NCBI GenBank assembly: GCA_013115135.1
Contig: JABANP010000075.1
Span: 104,907 to 168,906 of the forward strand
Source: Perkinsus olseni
Taxonomy: Eukaryota > Perkinsozoa > Perkinsida > Perkinsidae
Direction: 5' to 3'
Length of the DNA stretch: 64,000 nt
Shown: one piece after another, positions 31,901-41,794 of the stretch
Layout: every line of letters starts with the position of its first letter
Numbering within the stretch: the first letter of the stretch is position 1
Translations under genes and position numbers: made by a program
The notes under the pieces: model-generated
Told to the model about the DNA's origin: nothing
What the model saw: only the letters and a program-made list of their open reading frames with translations
The model's database searches: none

Positions 31901-33758
31901 ATTACATGAGCGGTTGTCATAACAACGGTGATTTGACTTGATACTTTATGTTCCCTTCCGGTGTTATTCACTCGGTTTATGATATCAGAGTACCACCCGT
32001 AACTTCGAATCGACACTCGGTGTTCTCTTCAGACAGCCCTACCCGCCAGTCACCGTCCGTGGTAAGTGCTGGACTGGCAGCTCTACTCCGCCTCAGCTTC
32101 CATCAGAATCTGCTCGCTCACCTCCCGGAATCAGTAAGTTCCTGGCGGGAGGTCGACGAGTTTTTGCCACATGCAAAAGCTTCTGCTGCTGCTGCTGTTG
32201 CTTCTCCTGTTGTATTCTTGCGTTTACAGACTGTATGCTGTGTATAATGATGATCAACCGTTTAAAAAAATTGGCGAGGTGGACTCATCATGATGCATCC
32301 GTGAATATCTCCAATTTTTGTGGAGAGCAAGCTTCGACCTAAGATTCTCCTCTTTCCCTTCTCCTCTTTCCCAGGTCCACTCTCTGATACCTCCCGAGCC
32401 TCGAGTAAACAACAAGTACGCTGAGGACCCCACCCCGCTTTACACTGAGATGACCCAACTAGTCCGAGTTAAGGATGCTGATGAGAGTGCTGTACTCGGT
32501 GAGTGTTGCAGTAGCGCTCGCCTTGGTGATCGATTTGTCCTTCACTCCAGATAAACTGTCTGGTGTGATCGCTACTGGCTCAGCAACTGCCGCCCAGGCT
32601 ATTGAGGAGTTTATGTGAGATGAATGATATCGCAAATAAGATTCTCATCTTTCCGTTCTGTCGTAGGTACGCCCTGCTGCAGGCTGGGTCGAGGACCCCA
32701 ACCCACATGACCAGAGTTTTGGAACTGCATAGTCAGGTAGGGATATTGAGAGATGTCGGGGGTCCATCTGGCCCGCGAAGGGTTAGCGATCCGACAGTTT
32801 ACTGCGCTTCATTCGACGATAGGAGTTTTCCCCTCAGCCGAGATGGGAGAAACTGATTACTTTTTGACTAGTCGTTTTTGAGCTATTTTTGGTGCAGTAG
32901 TCTTGCGCAGGTGCTGCCACTTACAAGGCCGGCGGATCCGGCGGAGGCTCAGCAGTATGACCTGGCTATTGCGGGGTGAGTCAGGTCACGTCACTCTTGT
33001 TACGAGTAGCGCGCGCCCAGTTGATCGATTTATGTTCATGACAGGTCTGTCTTTGAGTTCTTCCGCTACTATCCAGTGCGATTGGCATGCACTTTCGGTG
33101 CTCTGCTGGACCAGGAGTTTGTCGCCGCTACTGCTGTTGCTGAGTATATACTGTTGAAGGCAGAAGGGGGCCTACGGGAAGGTAAAGTAACCCCCGTCGT
33201 TGATGGTGACACGTCGCCTCCTCGATGCAGTCCTATCGAACCACTGTGCGCTGGAAGTGCTACTCGAGCTCATTCCGAGATGCCGTAGAAAGGTGGAGTC
33301 GTTGAAGGCGACTGTCGGCAGTGAGTGGCCGGTGCCTGTGGGGCGGTTGCAGGAGTATCTTTAGGTTACGACGGCTCTGCGCAAGAAGGTGACGCGACGG
33401 TCGGGGATCTTAAGACGCGGTTGGAGAGAGCGCAACAAACGATGGTTCAGGTGAGTGGTGATGGGCTACTTCGCTCCGCCTAGATTTTGTGCTTTTTTCA
33501 GCTGTTCAACTCGGTTGTGGGTGACCTCATCGCAGCTTACAATGGGCTGGATGTTGATGAATCTTTCGATGACATGAGGCAGTGCTTAGTGGACTTGCTT
33601 CTGGACATCTGCAGGTGGGAGAGATATGCTTCGGGGGAGTGGAATCATTTTTTTCTCCCAGGACCAACCTGGACCTTCTGCCTGCTCTGCAAGCTCCAAC
33701 CTCGGATACCCCGCCAGAGATGAAGGCTGTGATGAGCAATGTTGAGATTCTTGTTTGA
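28943..33758 (+). CDS. NCBP1: Nuclear cap-binding protein subunit 1 (CBP80)
   Basis: Large subunit of the cap-binding complex, which with CBP20 binds the m7G cap of nuclear transcripts and promotes splicing and export. Exons that chain in phase: 28943-29095, 29229-29347, 29558-30153, 30600-30773, 30953-31077, 31375-31521, 31583-31652, then after an unresolved part 32375-32498, 32551-32614, 32667-32736, 32911-32975, 33045-33181, 33231-33320, 33365-33450, 33502-33614, 33662-33758 (TGA). The match to human CBP80 is collinear: IVKVGEEKKKIPGNL against ICKVGEKSACSLESNL; TYLPQKTSVYAAWLGLL; MKILMRFLVELANCRCV against VYLVRFLSDLVNCHVI; LLRPYEMAGLAPKLA; then helical MIF4G-like repeats to the C-terminus. 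Between 31653 and 32374 two or three exons are not fixed. The first exon is inferred from phase and an in-frame ATG only. Three introns carry tRNA-like halves. Confidence 0.85.
29348..29557 (+). repeat. CBP80 intron 2 with a tRNA-like segment
   Basis: GTGGTTGCGCTTGCG (D-arm-like) is followed directly by AAGGTCTAGGGTTCGAACC (T-arm-like), as in a tRNA lacking its anticodon arm, then GTTGTTTTT. Confidence 0.6.
32499..32550 (+). repeat. 52-nt CBP80 intron with tRNA D-arm-side half
   Basis: Boundaries are fixed by ESAVL/DKLSG. It contains GCAGTAGCGCTCGCCTTGG then TGATCGATT, nearly the D-arm to anticodon-stem region of an elongator tRNA. Confidence 0.65.
32976..33044 (+). repeat. 69-nt CBP80 intron with tRNA D-arm-side half
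   Basis: Contains GAGTAGCGCGCGCCCAGTTG then ATCGATTTATG before the acceptor. Same core as the 52-nt intron upstream. Confidence 0.6.
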
Positions 33759-33850
33759 ATTCCAATCACGATTTCTCCCCATCATGCTTTGTGTTGCTCG
33801 GCAGCCGCTATAAGAACTTCTCAGTTTTTACAACCGGTCCCCGGACTGCG

Positions 33851-34306
33851 ATGTTCCATCTCCTTTCGGTTATATCCGCTCTCTTCATCGTCGCCAACGA
33901 GGCAGCCCTGAACGACTACTTCCCGAGGGCCTACTGCTACTCACAGCAGTTGGGCAGCGTCAACAAACTGCATGTTCGCCATAAGCTCACCTTCTGGAAC
34001 AACACTGACTTTTCTTACACCCAGAAGAACGCTCACTGGTATGAGTTGAAATGGAGGACCAAGCGTGCTTTCTCGCACGGCACTTACCGTTACTCTCCGG
34101 CCGAGGCGACTCTGAAGGCCCACTCGGATGATTTGGACGATCGATATTACTTCACCAATGATGGTTTGAGTAACGCCAGCTACAGCAACAAGAATAATGA
34201 GATTTACTTGCCCATGAAGCACGTCGCTTCGGTTTTCTCCGAGTGTCAGGTGGACGCGTTGAAGAGGAGTTTGAGGCCGACCAGTCCGCTTGACCACGCC
34301 CGTTGA
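33851..34306 (+). CDS. Secreted protein of unknown function, 151 aa
   Basis: A single-exon gene with a typical signal peptide (MFHLLSVISALFIVANEAA), then a mature part rich in Tyr, Asn and Lys (YFPRAYCYSQQLGSVNK; FWNNTDFSYTQKNAHWYELK; NASYSNKNNEIYLPMKH) with two Cys and possible N-glycosylation sites (NNT, NAS). It begins 92 bp after the CBP80 stop on the same strand. I do not recognise the family; likely a lineage-specific exported protein. Confidence 0.7.
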   Translation: MFHLLSVISALFIVANEAALNDYFPRAYCYSQQLGSVNKLHVRHKLTFWNNTDFSYTQKNAHWYELKWRTKRAFSHGTYRYSPAEATLKAHSDDLDDRYYFTNDGLSNASYSNKNNEIYLPMKHVASVFSECQVDALKRSLRPTSPLDHAR

Positions 34307-35351
34307 TATTCCGAGCAGGAAAGTTACTTCGGCTTTTATTCAACAGTAACAGTTTTTCCGATCAATCCAAGATTTTTGAATATTAATCACTCCTCAGGGA
34401 ACGATTTTCCGCACAATTTTGATGTGTTGTGGTTGTTCGAGTAAGATAACTGCATCAGCCCGAAGAGGATATCCACATGAAGCAAGGCCGTCCATCGTGT
34501 TCTCTCGACTATTCCTGGGGCTATGTGTACGCGCATAGGGGGTGGCGCAACAACGGTGATGTCGCAATTGAAATCGAGTGACCGGAAAGTAGCGTCAAAC
34601 TGTCGATGCCACTCTCGTCACATGACCCGATAACGGGGACGATGAAAGGCGAAGTCTCATGATGGCAGTCTATTGGATGCGGGCAGCTCCGATAAACTTC
34701 CAATCCTCGAAGTCCTCCACTGCCCGCATTCTGCTGATACGTCATCATCGAGAGTTGCTCATGGCGCCTCTAGCTGATGATAAACCTCGCTACCATGCAG
34801 CCCCAAAGTCTAATAAAGATTCATAGCCGTCATGCAGTTATTGAGCTCGTCAAACACAGGACATCTTGAAATTATCCAGCTGACGACTCAGCAGCAGAGA
34901 GGAACGGTAAACCGCTTTCCACATTATTCTGCCTCCCTGCGTTTTACCGTCATACAGCCTCCAGTGGAACGATCGAGGCTCCCCATCGCGACGCGCGGTT
35001 TGAGAGGCCTCCATCAGCAGCCCAGCCTTTATCAATGAAAATACCCTTTTTGAATGGCCATGGCGTCACTACCCCGCGTTCCCTCACGCTTGCGCTTACT
35101 CAGGTTGAGTTCTGGAGTGTTGGTAAATTACTGATAAAGAAGCCCTCATCGTATGTATCGCGGCAGACCTAAGCGAACCCTAACAGATCTTCTTATCGTA
35201 AAACACTTCCAAGTTATGAAGGACCGTTCTGGTGAAATAAGGTCGAGGATTGTTCAGACTATAAAACTCAATCCAGCTTGAACTTGAGAAACAAAACGTT
35301 TGACAGTCACAACATGATGCAACGTAAATTATCCCTTCATTCGGATAACAG
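34307..35351. other. Intergenic region between convergent genes
   Basis: Short ORFs only. No domain, RNA gene or repeat supported. Confidence 0.45.
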
Positions 35352-35912
35352 CTACTCTTGCTGACAGGCTGATGATGATGACAACTCCTCGCCGTTGATG
35401 ATGGACGATACCATCTTGTCGAACTCATCGGCTGTCGGTTGACGATCCCAGGCCCCCTCTCCGCCGGCGGTGGTCGCCGTAGAATCATTTTCCTCACCCC
35501 CCTCGCCACCATCAGCATCATCCGATGATGAGGCCTCTTCGTCCACTCCCCAGACCTCCTCAATCTCCTTATCGATATCGGGGATATCTTTCACTCGCGG
35601 AGGGATATGATCGACCTCCGCCATATTTTCATCAGCATCATCATCGCACGCCTCCGTCTTCACCTCCGTCTTGCCATCAAAGGCCGGTCCCTCCGCCTTC
35701 ACGTCATCATCATCATCATCATCATCATACTCCTTAAGGGAGATGTCAGCCTCCAACTCGATAAGTGGAGGCCTCTCATCCACTGTATACCCCACAGCCG
35801 ACCTGCAACAGCATCTGATGGACAACAGGCAGCCTTTAGCCCCCCTACCTTTCACGATGGGATTTGGTCCGTAAATGCTGTCTGATCTCCCACGGGGAAG
35901 CCAAAGTGACAT
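35352..35912 (-). CDS. Acidic, disordered protein, 186 aa
   Basis: A single open frame on the minus strand from ATG at 35912. After a short N-terminus (MSLWLPRGRSDSIYGPNP) and a Cys cluster (RCCC), the rest is strongly acidic: LKEYDDDDDDDDVKAEG, DIDKEIEEVWGVDEE, SSSDDADGGEGGEEND. The Asp run comes from a CAT/ATC triplet repeat on the plus strand. Likely nuclear (acidic chaperone or transcription-factor tail), inferred from composition only. A possible 46-nt GT...AG segment (about 35803-35848) would break the frame, so I keep it as one exon; it could still be the last exon of a longer gene. Confidence 0.5.
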   Translation of the reverse strand: MSLWLPRGRSDSIYGPNPIVKGRGAKGCLLSIRCCCRSAVGYTVDERPPLIELEADISLKEYDDDDDDDDVKAEGPAFDGKTEVKTEACDDDADENMAEVDHIPPRVKDIPDIDKEIEEVWGVDEEASSSDDADGGEGGEENDSTATTAGGEGAWDRQPTADEFDKMVSSIINGEELSSSSACQQE

Positions 35913-36010
35913 TACACCGACAGCCTGAGAAGGAAGACTCCACCGCGAGTGGAGACCGATAGAAAATCCCCACCTCGAAAATACAGTCCCGTACGAAGAA
36001 AGCTCGAAAA

Positions 36011-36127
36011 TGAGGCCACTATGCCAACACGTGGTTGCGAGGCGAGAACGGCGGAAGCCAACCCCTTGGTACTCCCTCGAGCTTCAGCCGCTACTGCCTC
36101 GGGGCATAGTGGCCTCGCGTTTTCTCG
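36011..36127. mobile_element. MITE-like inverted-repeat element, copy C
   Basis: A perfect 14-bp terminal inverted repeat: GAGGCCACTATGCC (36012-36025) and GGCATAGTGGCCTC (36113-36126). The inner left side, ACACGTGGTTGCGAGGCGAG, matches copies A and B. No coding capacity. It lies between two minus-strand genes. Confidence 0.75.
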
Positions 36128-36264
36128 TTGCATTTTTCCGTTACAGACACTAATTTCATACCACAATTTTCCCAACCCCACAGGGATCATACAAAGCCTG
36201 CAGTCTATCATGGAGAGTCATCTCGCATGATGATCACAATATATTCTCGCGGCTTGAGCGGCCC

Positions 36265-36685
36265 CTACGGCCAGTCACTGAGTGCCTCATCTCCCGTCTT
36301 ACAGTAGTTAGCCCCTGCAGCCTCTCCTTTGGTCAAATACGAGATATCCTCCGTCTTCATATCATCCAACTTCGGCAGAGCGCATTCCTCCTTGGGAGAA
36401 TCCTTAGCAGGGAAACTAAGAAAGATCAAGATTTCACAAGATTGCGAGATCCCACTATCCTACTGCCAGCCAGATTTATAGTAAAGTCGCGGATCCTGTC
36501 CAACTTGAGAGCACCAGTCATGATACTCCAAATTTGACTAAACGATGGGAGAAGTGGAGGCCGTCCCCACCAAGGGCCGATCTCACCCGATGGGCGTTGA
36601 TGCCGGTGTGGAAATGGACAGCTTCGGGCGACTTGAGATGGGCATCACAGCAGGTGCACCAGAAACTGACAAAGGCTTTATAAGG
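36265..36685 (-). CDS. U1-type (matrin-like) C2H2 zinc-finger protein, 5' end unresolved
   Basis: Minus-strand exons 36587-36685, 36464-36537 and 36265-36415 join in phase and end in TAG. The first carries a U1-C/matrin-type zinc finger: WCTCCDAHL with two Cys, then EAVHFHTGINAHR with the His pair, the spacing seen in splicing factors such as U1-C and WBP4. It is followed by YHDWCSQVGQDPRLYYKSGW and a Lys/Asp-rich end. Such fingers bind RNA or RNP, so a splicing role is plausible. The first coding exon (before 36685) was not located. The last intron (36416-36463, 48 nt) contains CGCAATCTTGTGAAATCTTG, related to other short introns here. Confidence 0.55.
36416..36463 (-). repeat. 48-nt intron related to the GCAATCTTG family
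   Basis: On the minus strand it reads CTCGCAATCTTGTGAAATC. It shares GCAATCTTG with the introns at 9228-9278 and, more loosely, 37913-37965. Confidence 0.45.
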
Positions 36686-36822
36686 CTGACGGAAAAAAGG
36701 CTAGGTCATGAGTTAACGATGCACACGATGATTTCAATCCTGGCCGAGAGCGCGAGTAAAATAGCAGACGACCACGCTGAAGCTTGTTAGGCCACCTTAG
36801 GTGGCCCACCTAGGCCTAACCA

Positions 36823-37250
36823 TCACAGATGAAGAGGAGCAGTTGCCGATATCAGTCGCTCGCTCTCGGCGACATACCAAAAGCTGTGAGCCATCTGGCT
36901 GTTTATAAGGTCGGAATACTCAGCGCAAGAGACGGGTCCGTCGAGTGATAGTGAACTGGTGAGGATTCCCTCCAGCAGCATTCGTAATGACAACTCCCCC
37001 TCCTCCCCTTACTGCCGCGGTCTGCCATTGGCACTCAGGGCGAGCTTCACTCGGTGTCCCTTGACTCTGTCGATCTCCCTGTTAAATGCCGCACGGATGC
37101 CGAACCGCTTCCGCAACTTCTCCCGTCTTGTCACGTGGGCCTGATGGAGGTGTCCCCGCAAGACTGACGACCAGACAACCCCATCATACCGGGTCAGCCC
37201 GGTGATCGTACTCGACCTTCCGCACCTCCTCTTCGTCTGAACAACCATAA
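36823..37250 (-). CDS. 3' exons of an unrecognised minus-strand gene
   Basis: A terminal exon ends at TGA 36823-36825 and encodes LSLRMLLEGILTSSLSLDG, then SDLINSQMAHSFWYVAESER. Upstream, about 37009-37248, another open segment encodes a basic stretch (RREKLRKRFGIRAAFNREID). The joint between them is not certain and they may belong to different genes. No family recognised. Confidence 0.35.
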
Positions 37251-37719
37251 CATCACCAACTCCTGCCGCATCCCCTAGAGGCCCCTACCCATGCCATCGG
37301 TGTCCATGAACAGGTTGCAGATGTTACAGCGGACGGAGGCATCGAGGACACCTACAGAGTGGCAGTGGTGATCAATTAATGTGAAGGTCTGCGATTAAGT
37401 TCGATCGCTGTGACCCATGGTCATGCACGGTTGTTTAGTACGAGTTATTATTTTGCGCCAATCGACTCGTTTGGTTAAAACGCGGCCAGCAGAATGCAAA
37501 CTGGCATATTCTTCCATCAGGCGGTTCAGCATTCTACCACCTCCATCAAAGGTGACGGAGAATTATAACTGCACTAACAAAATCAATTCTGTTATATTGA
37601 CTGAGAACGACAACGGGAAGAGAGTTCGGGATCGGGGATGAGGTCGCGTAGAACCGCAAGATACTCAGAATGCGCGATAAAAGTAGTAACACCACTCCAC
37701 AGCGAACACGCCTAACAAA

Positions 37720-40517
37720 CTAGCTCTTGCCCTCAGCGGTCCCACCAGCCTTACTTATCTCCTCCTCCTCCTCCTCAGGCGGATCCTCAACTACTCGGCC
37801 GGCCAGTGTGACGCAGATCGGCTGAACCTCAGTCAACCAGCTGCCCGCTTCGTCCGACCACTCTCCAGCATACTGCACACCCGGCCGACCGTGGAATATC
37901 TCCGCTTCATGCCTACGTTAAGAAAATGCAAGTGATAGCAAGAGGGCAAGATTTAGATAACTCACAGAGGAGTGACCTTGGCTATCTTAGCCTTCATCCT
38001 CAGTGGCTTGTCGACTTCCTCGTCCCTCGGCCGCTTATCGACTCGCCATCGTCGTCCTCCATCGTCCTCTCGCTCCACCTCCCCTTCAGAATACCTCCAA
38101 CGATGAGTCGACTCTCTGAACAGCTTCCGTATTGACCTCACGACAAGCCGGCCAACTTACTGTCTTCTGATCGCATCCGGGTTCGGACTGAGGCTAGTCC
38201 GACCCCGACTGGCCAGGAACTCCTCGGGGGTTCGACCGTAGGGGTGGATACTCCGATCGGTGTAGATGGCCTGGAGGAACTGGTAGGAGTTTGACGATGG
38301 CGAGGCGGAGTCGAGGGAGACACTAAAGAGGAACGAAACCTCGGCAGAGATATGCATATTATACTATATCAAAGACATGATGGAAACCGGTCGGAGAGCG
38401 ACATTGGCCACCGAAAAGAAGAGCTCAGAAACCGCGTGTGCCACGGCGATCACGAGAATGTTTCCTCGCTAAACATATCCTCCTGTATGGTAGGAGGATA
38501 CTATGGTACATTCTCCTCCTATATCTTCACAGGGAAAGATGATGAAAACTCAGCCATCTGCCAATCAACAGCCTACTCAGTCTAATGCGACAATGCTAAT
38601 GCTCAGTCTAACTCGATACTACTGTAGCGTCGGCCCCCAACACCCGTACCAGCACCTACCCAAGCGGCTGTCGTTGGCTGGTGCAGCTGAGGCGACTCCC
38701 CGGTGGGGTATGAACTCCTCCGAGAGATTCAAAATCGCAACTATCACTGCTGCTGCTCGTCTCCGACCTAAAATGCCGCCATCACATACGAGGTGGAGCA
38801 CCGGCAGGATCTCCAAGTCAAAGCATACTGGATCAATCAAGCGAGGCCGATCTCGCGAGCTTCGCTCCGCCTGCCGCCCTCCCAACTCAGCATGCTGGGC
38901 CGGCTAAGCTCGGCAATAGACCACTCATGAATTATCGATCAGGCCTCAGTCCCCCCCGCACTACTACCTCGAGACTGCTGGTGTTAGTCTGACTCTAGAC
39001 GAGGACCTGACAAACGACGAGACGAAGGAGTTCACAACTGCCGCTGAATTACGATCGTTGAAGCGAAGGAGATTTATCCTTCAATAATGCGGCACTACAC
39101 GACTTCTCGATTCTGGATGCCGAGCCGAGATGGCCCTTGTGTTAGACCACACCCAGCCCTACCTCGATTCGCTCGGCCGTGGGGTGAGGGATACTCTGAC
39201 CGCACCTTGAATGGTGACAATACTAATACTGTGAGGTCACCTTCGCTTACCCATAGAGAAGTCCGGTGGAGGAGGGAAGGTGGTACGCGGTGGTCCGGAG
39301 GAGGTGGTGGTGGTGGAGGCAACGGGATTGGTACCTGGATGAAGCGGGAGTTGCTGTACTGCGACTAGATGACCAGGCCGAAATCCCGAACATGATTTTC
39401 AGAGCGACGGACCACCTCCATGAACGCGCCATTCTGCCGCGACGTGTGTATCATATGACATGATAAATTAATAAAAGAGTAAATAAAAAGAAATCTACTT
39501 CAGAATTTTTTAGAAATAATAATTAAAAAAATTTCGGCCTTTCTAAATTACATCTCATTTTCAATTATCAATTATTAATTTCATTTTTGCCATATAAAAT
39601 TGAAGTGCCATAGAAATTCTATGATAGAATTAAGATTACTAAAAAGAAATTACCGAGTGTGTGGCGTCCAGTGCGCATGAAAGGATTGGCAGTATCAGGA
39701 TGCATGGGCTAGTGCCCGAGTGTCCTGTCTACGATGTAATGGACGCACGATGAGTGGCGACGAATCCTATCTGCTGGCAATGGATATCTTCTAGTGAGCC
39801 GTGCGATTGACGTTACACAGATATGACTCATTTTCGCAACGATTTTACATCCAGAACACAGAGCGGTGAAAAGGCGTAGGGACCGTTACTGGAAATTCGG
39901 AAATGCGGTAGTGTGACAAGAGTTTCTCTTTCGAGCGATGACACTCCTGACGATGGCTGATCCGACCGAATATGATGAATTCCCCTCCCCGCCATCCTAC
40001 TCATAATAGATCCGCGGCTCTCTGATGTCGGTGGTGATCTGCTGCCCTGATACGGGTCATCATCATCACTACTGCTGTCGAAACCATCATCATCATCATC
40101 ATCGCCAACAGCCACCAGAGCTTCCCGATGGTCCCGAGTCTGCACGTGCTGTCGCGCGGCCCATATACTGGGCAAAGACTCGAGACAGGCAGGGCAGTAG
40201 TAGCCATCTCCCCCAGGACCTTATAAAACGTCACTACATGAAAGGGCGTCCCACGGACTTACGTATTTGTAGGCCTTCACGAACGAGAGCATCTTCAGTA
40301 CCTGAGTATAAGCTATAAAGGGGTGGGGTCGTAAGATACCCTTACCATCCTCTTCCGCCTCATCAATCCTGTCCATCGGCCTCGAGTAGATCTGATAGTC
40401 GTGGAGATCTGCCCGGGAGGCCGACACCTCGATATCGAAGACGGTGGAGGGCAGGGAGCCAGCCGTGCTCGGCATAAGGGTGCTGGAGGTGGTGGGACGA
40501 CCCGCCGCTGCTGCCAT
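37720..40517 (-). CDS. Hypothetical acidic nuclear-type protein, many exons
   Basis: Minus strand. Start ATG 40515-40517. Exons 40346-40517 and 40263-40301 chain in phase (MAAAAGRPTTSS..., SRPMDRIDEAEEDG). Later open segments include one with VGDDDDDDGFDSSSDDDDP (about 39.9-40.15 kb), one with PYGRTPEEFLASRGRTSLSP (about 38.16-38.35 kb), one with DEEVDKPLRMKAKIAKVTP (ending 37966), and the last exon 37720-37912 (GVQYAGEWSDEAGSWLTEVQP ... EEEEEEISKAGG, TAG). Intermediate exons are not fixed, and a dispersed repeat (38940-39420) lies in the middle, so this may be two genes. The last intron (37913-37965) belongs to the TTGCATTT family. Function unknown. Confidence 0.45.
37913..37965 (-). repeat. 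53-nt intron of the GCAATCTTG/TTGCATTT family
   Basis: On the minus strand: AAATCTTGCCCTCTTGCTAT then CACTTGCATTTTCTTAACGTAG. Boundaries are fixed by VTPL/HEAEIF. Confidence 0.6.
38940..39420 (+). repeat. Dispersed repeat of about 450 bp, copy 1
   Basis: Shares a series of blocks with 47610-48010 in the same order: GAGGACCTGA.AAACGAC, then AGGAGATT, then CCCTACCTCGA.TCGC..GGCC, then CATAGAGAAGTCCGGTGGAG, then CTGGATGAAGCGG. The first 90 bp translate similarly in both (LTLDEDLTNDE / LTLHEDLINDQ), suggesting a decayed coding element. Confidence 0.65.
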
Positions 40518-41072
40518 TACGTTAAAACTACAATCGGTACTACGATGAGGCGGTGATGTGGTACGGGCTTGAGAGCGATAAAATGGCACAGAGACCGACG
40601 TTCTCGGTCGACGCATCCCAATCAAGCATCGAACACCCGAACTCAACGCGCAGTCGTAGTGGAATTCATTTCCAGTCATTCATGCCGACGTAGCAATACA
40701 TTTGCTTCGGGGTATCATGATACTTTTCGAATGCTTTCAGAGCACATTTTCGGATGAACTGAGATGGACGATTACCCCTTACCCTTCACGACTTTATTTG
40801 TCAGCGAAAACTCGCAGAAGTCAATCGAATTCGATTCACGCTCACCAAAGGTCACATGCAACGAGGGAGACGTGACAGCCGCGAGAATCTACGAGTCCGC
40901 CAGCTTGCCTGATACTGAAGGTCCAACAGCTTTCAGTAAGCGAGTAAAATCCTTCCTCGACCAGCATCGGGTAGGCTTCCCAAGCGCACGAGTACGAGCC
41001 ATATCATTCCTCCACCAATTCCCGCCCCATCCGAGAAGCGGAAAACTTACCCGGACCTCCTAGCAACCCTCA

Positions 41073-41794
41073 AGAGCTACACTTCTGTGACGGAGGAGAG
41101 CAACAACGCTGTCGTTTTCCCCAACGACAACCATTCACCTACTGGTCCCTCGCAGACGCGTCTGAGAGAGTCCACTATGAAGAGATCAAAGCGCAATTTC
41201 GTCCTCAAAGAGACACGGGGAAGATCCAGGTCAGTGCCTGGGATGACCTGTAGGAATGCGATTCATAAGAAAGATTCCCGCGCGAGTTTTTAGCCTGTGA
41301 AAACCACCATGTACATCAATCAACGCATTCTACCAATTCTAGATACCCTACATAAACATGCAAGAAAGAACTACAGGACGAGATGAAACTTCACTGAGCA
41401 AAGACCAATGAGCTCAGAAGCCCGACGGCTATAACAGAAGGCGTGATGGCGGCAAGTGGCCAGCGAAAGTCCGTGCCGCTGCCAAGATTGGCTAGAAGAA
41501 GAAGATTACATTAAGAGAAGCATAGTGACCATGGGAATAATAAGTATGCGCGTAACGCGACCTTCAACTTCAAGGTATTCACTCCAAGCGAATCTTGCCC
41601 AGACCTCTTGACTGCGAATTGATTCCGGAGATCTCGGCGCAACATCCAGTAGTAGCCCTGAGAGCGGCAAGCTCGGCCATCAAGGGGTTCCCAAAAATGC
41701 TCTTCGTGTAAGCCACAGTAACGTCATTCGCCGGTGGCAGCCTCAGAATCGTAGCAAAGACTATGATGCAGCTGATCAGGAGACCTACAACCAT
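41073..41794 (-). CDS. Putative small membrane protein, incompletely resolved
   Basis: The minus-strand ORF at 41579-41794 begins with a signal or anchor segment (MVVGLLISCIIVFATILRL) followed by VAYTKSIFGNPLMAELAALR. Downstream minus-strand open segments at about 41395-41510 (PLAAITPSVIAVGLLSSLVF, hydrophobic) and 41073-41257 (PGTDLDLPRVSLRTKLRFDL ... SSVTEV, stop) could be later exons. Splice joints were not established. No family recognised. Confidence 0.3.

Noticed and set aside
35803..35848. 46-nt GT...AG segment in the acidic protein
   Set aside because: Removing it breaks the frame, whereas the unspliced frame is open throughout.
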